DNA from: Solanum dulcamara
Taxonomy: Eukaryota > Streptophyta > Magnoliopsida > Solanales > Solanaceae
NCBI RefSeq assembly: GCF_947179165.1
Contig: NC_077243.1
Span: forward strand, 47,632,501 to 47,696,500
DNA: 64,000 nucleotides
Direction: 5' to 3'
Position 1 is the stretch's first letter. Each line of letters opens with the position of its first letter. A model generated the notes under the pieces. The model saw nothing but the letters and a program-made list of their open reading frames with translations, did no database searches and was not told where the DNA came from. This document shows positions 60,901 to 64,000 of this stretch, one piece after another. The translations under genes and the position numbers were made by a program.

Positions 60901-62459
60901 ACATGCTCTTTTTTTTGACGGCATGTGGATTTTAAGTAGAAAACTATGTGCTTGCAAAGCAGTATGCAGCATGAAAATAGTAAGCAATTAGTAGATACTA
61001 TCATAATTATAATTCCATTTAATTATTATTCATATGAGTTTCATTTCTGACAATATCTTCTCTTATATAAGTGAAAAAATCAGAGGGTTTTTCCCCTTTT
61101 CAAGAAAGGGGTGTCAGACAGGCCATGTTACAATGAAATAGCAACTATAGTCTATAGTAGTATGAGATAAAATAAGCCAGCTAGCTGCATTTGTAAGTTG
61201 CACACCTATAATACAATTCTCAATCTGATTATCAATTAGAAGTCAAAACCATTTTATTGATTGAACATCCAATGGAAACTCCATATTCAGAGAACATGAT
61301 TCTGTTGACTTACCTGGCAGTGTTGGTGCTGCAGTATGTTAGATCTGCTAGCCAATTGAGTTAATCATAATTATTTATCTGTTAACCTGAGACATAAACA
61401 TAGCTGAATGTATAGGGAAAAAAGATGATGACCTGGTTAAAGATTTTGTTTGGCTCATTTGATTCATGTAGCTATAACTGAATCATGAAAGAATGATTAG
61501 TTTTAGTGGAAAGCGATAGGCAATTTAGCATGTTTTTGAATTAACTGTTTCTCCGGTCTTTGCCATATTAATGATTTATGATTTGTGTTACTAGCTATAG
61601 AGATCAGCCTATTCCTTTTTTCTTATGTCTTGGTTGTAACACTGCACTTGAATTTTATATTGAAGTGCCTATAGCAATTCTTGTTTCTCTATAAGTTCTG
61701 AAAGTGTTGAATTCTGACCTGGTTGAGCTAAAGTTCTATGTATCTGCACTCTATTTGATTTGAACTGTATGTATCTTCACTCTAGTTGATTTGAACTCCA
61801 AGAATGTTGCAGCTTGCATTGAATACAACATGTTGCAGCTTGTATTGAATACAACATGTTGTAGCTCTGTATGTTGCTGCAGTTCAGATGAATGTTTGCA
61901 GCTCTGTATGTTGCTGCAGTTCAGATAAATGTTTGCAGCTTCATGATAAGTTGCTGACTCTTTGATGTTGTTGCAGGGTGTTGGATGGATCAAATGTTGC
62001 AACTACTTAGTATCATGTCTTCTATTTTGTTTGTAGGATAAAATATCGAAGCATCTACCTGAAGATCAAGAACGTGCTACTACTTTAGGTATTCCGTTGA
62101 AGATATTGGCTCATCCTAATGACGCCATTGGAAAAGTGTTTGGAGTTGAACATTCTGGTCGTGTGCATGGTATAGGTGGTAATGTTTGTCCTTCAACAAC
62201 TTTTGGGATGCCTAGACATTCAGTTAGTCATGCTAATATCGGTAGTTCCAGTAACATATCTCATCAACGTGTTGAAGACCTAGAGAAATATGTAGAAACC
62301 TTGGAAGAGAAGCTGATCGGATATGAAGAGACCAAGGAAAAGCTTGAGGAGACCAAGAAACGGCTTGCACAAAATGAGAATCACTTGGCAACTCTTCATA
62401 GATTTTTACAAGCTAAATTTGGTAGTGAATTTCCTACTTTGAACTTAGATTCTTCTTAG
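57947..62459 (+). CDS. Transposase_24-like protein of CACTA 2 (six exons)
   Basis: Exons: 57947-58193 (MKQKRKKLVKEL, Q/N-rich), 58397-58638 ('DTLTGEVTTQKM', 'VRFLGKLSQKLIFCPIS'), 58720-58926 ('WRAYKYKLRCERFYP', 'DWTAFVHHY'), 59514-59607 ('NARNRKKLKVSHAGGSK'), 60369-60470 ('GRPVCRSEVVLSTLLKKNG') and 62037-62459. The last exon ends in a coiled coil of about 60 residues (VEDLEKYVETLEEKLIGYEE...). All introns are GT-AG. Phases fit except between exons 3 and 4, where one extra base in a run of four A (59518-59521) breaks the frame; a GT-AG alternative was not found. This is the Ptta/En/Spm transposase type, expected to bind the subterminal repeats. If the extra A is real, the allele is dead. Confidence 0.8.
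59608..60368 (+). other. Intron with third copy of the duplicated segment
   Basis: Non-coding. 'tttgagagcaactttattatacaaaataa' at 59634-59662 and the related 60295-60325 frame an internal duplication. The piece at 60238-60295 matches the 5'-region duplicates (52273, 52901). Confidence 0.6.
60471..62036 (+). other. Large intron of the second CACTA 2 gene
   Basis: 1.57 kb without coding evidence. It holds a short tandem repeat (61802-61938): two copies of 'ttgcagcttgyattgaatac' and two of 'agctctgtatgttgctgcag'. No separate mobile element was recognised. Confidence 0.6.
61802..61938 (+). repeat. Two adjacent tandem duplications in the intron
   Basis: One unit of about 32 bp (tgcagcttgyattgaatac plus aacatgttg) occurs twice at 61805-61863; another of about 39 bp (agctctgtatgttgctgcag plus ttcagat-aatgtttgc) occurs twice at 61863-61938. 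Confidence 0.85.
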
Positions 62460-62664
62460 TTTATATATATATATATGGTGTTGCTTCTACCTTTATGCAT
62501 TTTGATTATACTAGCAGTACTTGTCTTATTAATGAAACTTACATTTTGTTAGTAATATATATATGATGAGTAGATAATTAAAGTAAAGATTTGTGGATTT
62601 ATTAGTGTATAGCATTAGGTTATTGTAGGGAATTAACTGCTACTTTGTTAAAAAAAAAACTGCA
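62460..62664 (+). other. 3' untranslated region of CACTA 2
   Basis: Follows the second gene's stop. It includes aatgaaacttac near 62530 and a TA tract at 62463-62475. Leads into the right subterminal repeats. Confidence 0.5.
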
Positions 62665-63010
62665 CATTTTGCCACGGTTCAACCGTGGCTACGATTAATG
62701 TCCTGCATTTTATTAGGTTAACCGTGGCTACTTAAAATTTTAAATCGTCGCTAATTAATTTTTAAAAATGAAATTTATTTTCCGGCAATTAACTTTACCT
62801 ACGACTGAACCATGGCTAATACACACACAAGACCGTGGCTAAATAAATGTTACCACGGATGGTAAAACTGTGGCTAATTTACTGGCAACGCCCGTTATAG
62901 GCATGCTGACAACTGTGGCTAAGGTACCGTGGCGAAGTTGTGGTGGCCACGGTTTGGTTAACATGTAGCCAAGGTTTTACGCGTGGCTAATAGCCGTGTT
63001 TTTTGTAGTG
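62665..63010 (+). repeat. CACTA 2 right subterminal and terminal repeats
   Basis: At least ten units with 'accgtggcta', 'gccacggtt' or 'actgtggctaa' in both orientations, ending 'tagccgtgttttttgtagtg'. This mirrors 50754-50920. Confidence 0.85.
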
Positions 63011-63264
63011 TTTAGTTCAGAGAACTAAAACTATATGTCGAAATTGGAAACAAAAATGTTTAGATGAGTAACTTTCCTCCATTGATTGAGGTTGAGCTCA
63101 ATGAGAAGGAAGATAAGGAATCTAATGTAGAAAAACAATTCTGGAGAGAGGAATTAAGTGGAATGAATGTCTTACGTTCATTTCTCACAAACTGACTGAA
63201 TAAAACATTATAATTGGTGCATATACACACACACAGAATCTGTGGAGATATGGTGGAGTGCAAT
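63011..63264. other. Sequence between CACTA 2 and the next LTR
   Basis: Presumed host flank. A minus-strand frame (63263-63060, 67 codons) is open but has no recognisable features. A short (CA)n tract is at 63225-63236. Confidence 0.3.
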
Positions 63265-64000
63265 TGTAAAAACCACGAAGTTGAAAAGTTAAAACGATGG
63301 AAAAGTTACAGAAACAGTGTTCTAATGCAAGTTTCCTGTAATGACCTGCAAGGTCATTTTCGTGATTTTGTGTGCTTTTACCATTTTAACCCTCCATATA
63401 TCTTCTTTATAGCTCATATGTGATGTTGGGATGGGTGGAACGCTTCCCAAGAAGTCCGGTTGAGTTTTTAGGTGGTTTGGCCAGTTTTGAGGCTTAAGGT
63501 TTGAAAGAGTTCACTTTAGTCAACATCCGGAGATTAGGGTGTTGTATGAAAGTTCCAATGGTTCCATCAGCTCTAGAAGGCCCATTTTGGTCTAGAAGGA
63601 AGGTTGGTTTGGATTTTAGAGTCTTCGTTTGGAGTTTAGTTGGTTTTGCCATTTTAACTTAAAGTTTTGGCCAAATTTGACTTCGATCAACATTTTGAGT
63701 AAACTCGTTCGAATAAAAATTCTGTTACACGGTTAGCTCTGGAATGCCAAGTTTGGTCTAGAACGACCTTTGGTCGGTTCATGAGGTGATCAAATTGAGT
63801 TTTAGGCCGTTTGAGCTTTGTGAGTGCTTTCTTTGGAAATTGTTGACTGTGGTCAAAATTTCAACAAAATGACCTCCACTGAAAAATTTGTTGATTCCAC
63901 GTTCGCGAGGTTCCGAATAAATTTCAGACCCCAATCGGAGAAAAATCCAATTCTCCAAAGTTCAGTTGAACTACTGGTGCAAGAGTTTTGCTCTTCGCGA
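63265..64000 (+). repeat. Start of another gypsy-type LTR, truncated by window edge
   Basis: It begins TGTAAAAACCACGAAGTTGA, resembling the family start TGTAAGACC-TC-GAAGTTGGAAAG. The following text ('cctgcaaggtcattttcgtg', 'ggtttggccagttttgagg', 'gaccccaatcggagaaaaatcc') has no open frame. Only the start matches the other LTRs, so family membership is tentative. Confidence 0.5.

Larger units (their letters stand above)
50754..63010 (+). mobile_element. CACTA (En/Spm) transposon 2, 12.3 kb
   Basis: The left end is CACTACCAAAAAAAAAGC and the right end, inverted, is CACTACAAAAAACACGGC. The flanks are TTA and TTT, one difference. Subterminal repeats with GCCACGGT, CGTGGCAAA and GTGGCTAA fill both ends, a different motif from CACTA 1. 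It codes for a TNP2-type transposase (53909-57612) and a Transposase_24-like protein (57947-62459), both with few lesions. The 5' 3.1 kb holds a duplicated segment and a captured dioxygenase exon. It is the youngest-looking large element in the window. Confidence 0.9.

Noticed and set aside
63060..63263. Minus-strand 67-codon frame after CACTA 2
   Set aside because: Low-complexity serine-rich text with no motif, no splice context and no neighbour to support it.
1..64000. Bacterial, plastid or mitochondrial origin
   Set aside because: No operons, no organelle genes, and nuclear transposons with spliced genes throughout.

Overview
This window is nuclear DNA of a flowering plant, most likely a member of the Solanaceae. 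That inference rests on the kinds of LTR, MITE and CACTA sequences present and on an AOP/GAME31-like dioxygenase exon; it could not be tested by a database search here. The DNA is AT-rich, genes are sparse, introns follow GT-AG, and transposable elements fill about 90 % of the window. No rRNA, tRNA or CRISPR array was recognised.

Layout. 1-1919: inverted fragment of a gypsy-type LTR. 1920-4429: decayed coding remnant ending in a TATA-box promoter-like segment, possibly from an endogenous pararetrovirus or an old retroelement. 4430-15893: a complete but dead Ty3/gypsy chromovirus-like retrotransposon with LTRs of about 2.2 kb; its 5' LTR carries an inverted LTR insertion (6192-8337). 15894-43788: an old Ty1/copia element split twice. 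A solo gypsy LTR (16854-21262) sits after its gag and itself carries an inverted solo LTR (18211-20524). A 20-kb CACTA transposon (22729-42792, TTA target duplication) sits between its integrase and reverse transcriptase. That CACTA carries a full-length 9.25-kb LINE on the minus strand (24694-33947, perfect 17-bp target duplication) and a 2.85-kb solo LTR (37373-40221).

43789-50753 is the only clear host-gene island. It holds two small intron-containing genes for single-domain heavy-metal-associated (HMA) proteins in the same orientation (44258-46064 and 49506-50018), with foldback MITEs in an intron and between the genes. 50754-63010 is a second, 12.3-kb CACTA element of another subfamily. 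Its TNP2-type transposase is lightly damaged and its second gene, Transposase_24-like with six exons, is nearly intact. Its 5' region carries a captured exon of an AOP-like 2-oxoglutarate-dependent dioxygenase. 63265-64000 is the start of another LTR element.

No wholly new biological system is evident. The strongest observations are: the nesting order with intact target duplications; a LINE whose two ORFs carry fifteen nonsense codons and no frameshift, with an ATGA overlap between the ORFs; the host exon captured by the second CACTA; a conserved short hairpin shared by the LTRs; and near-palindrome arrays in the LTR 5' parts. Joined exon structures were inferred by eye from splice-site dinucleotides and reading frame.
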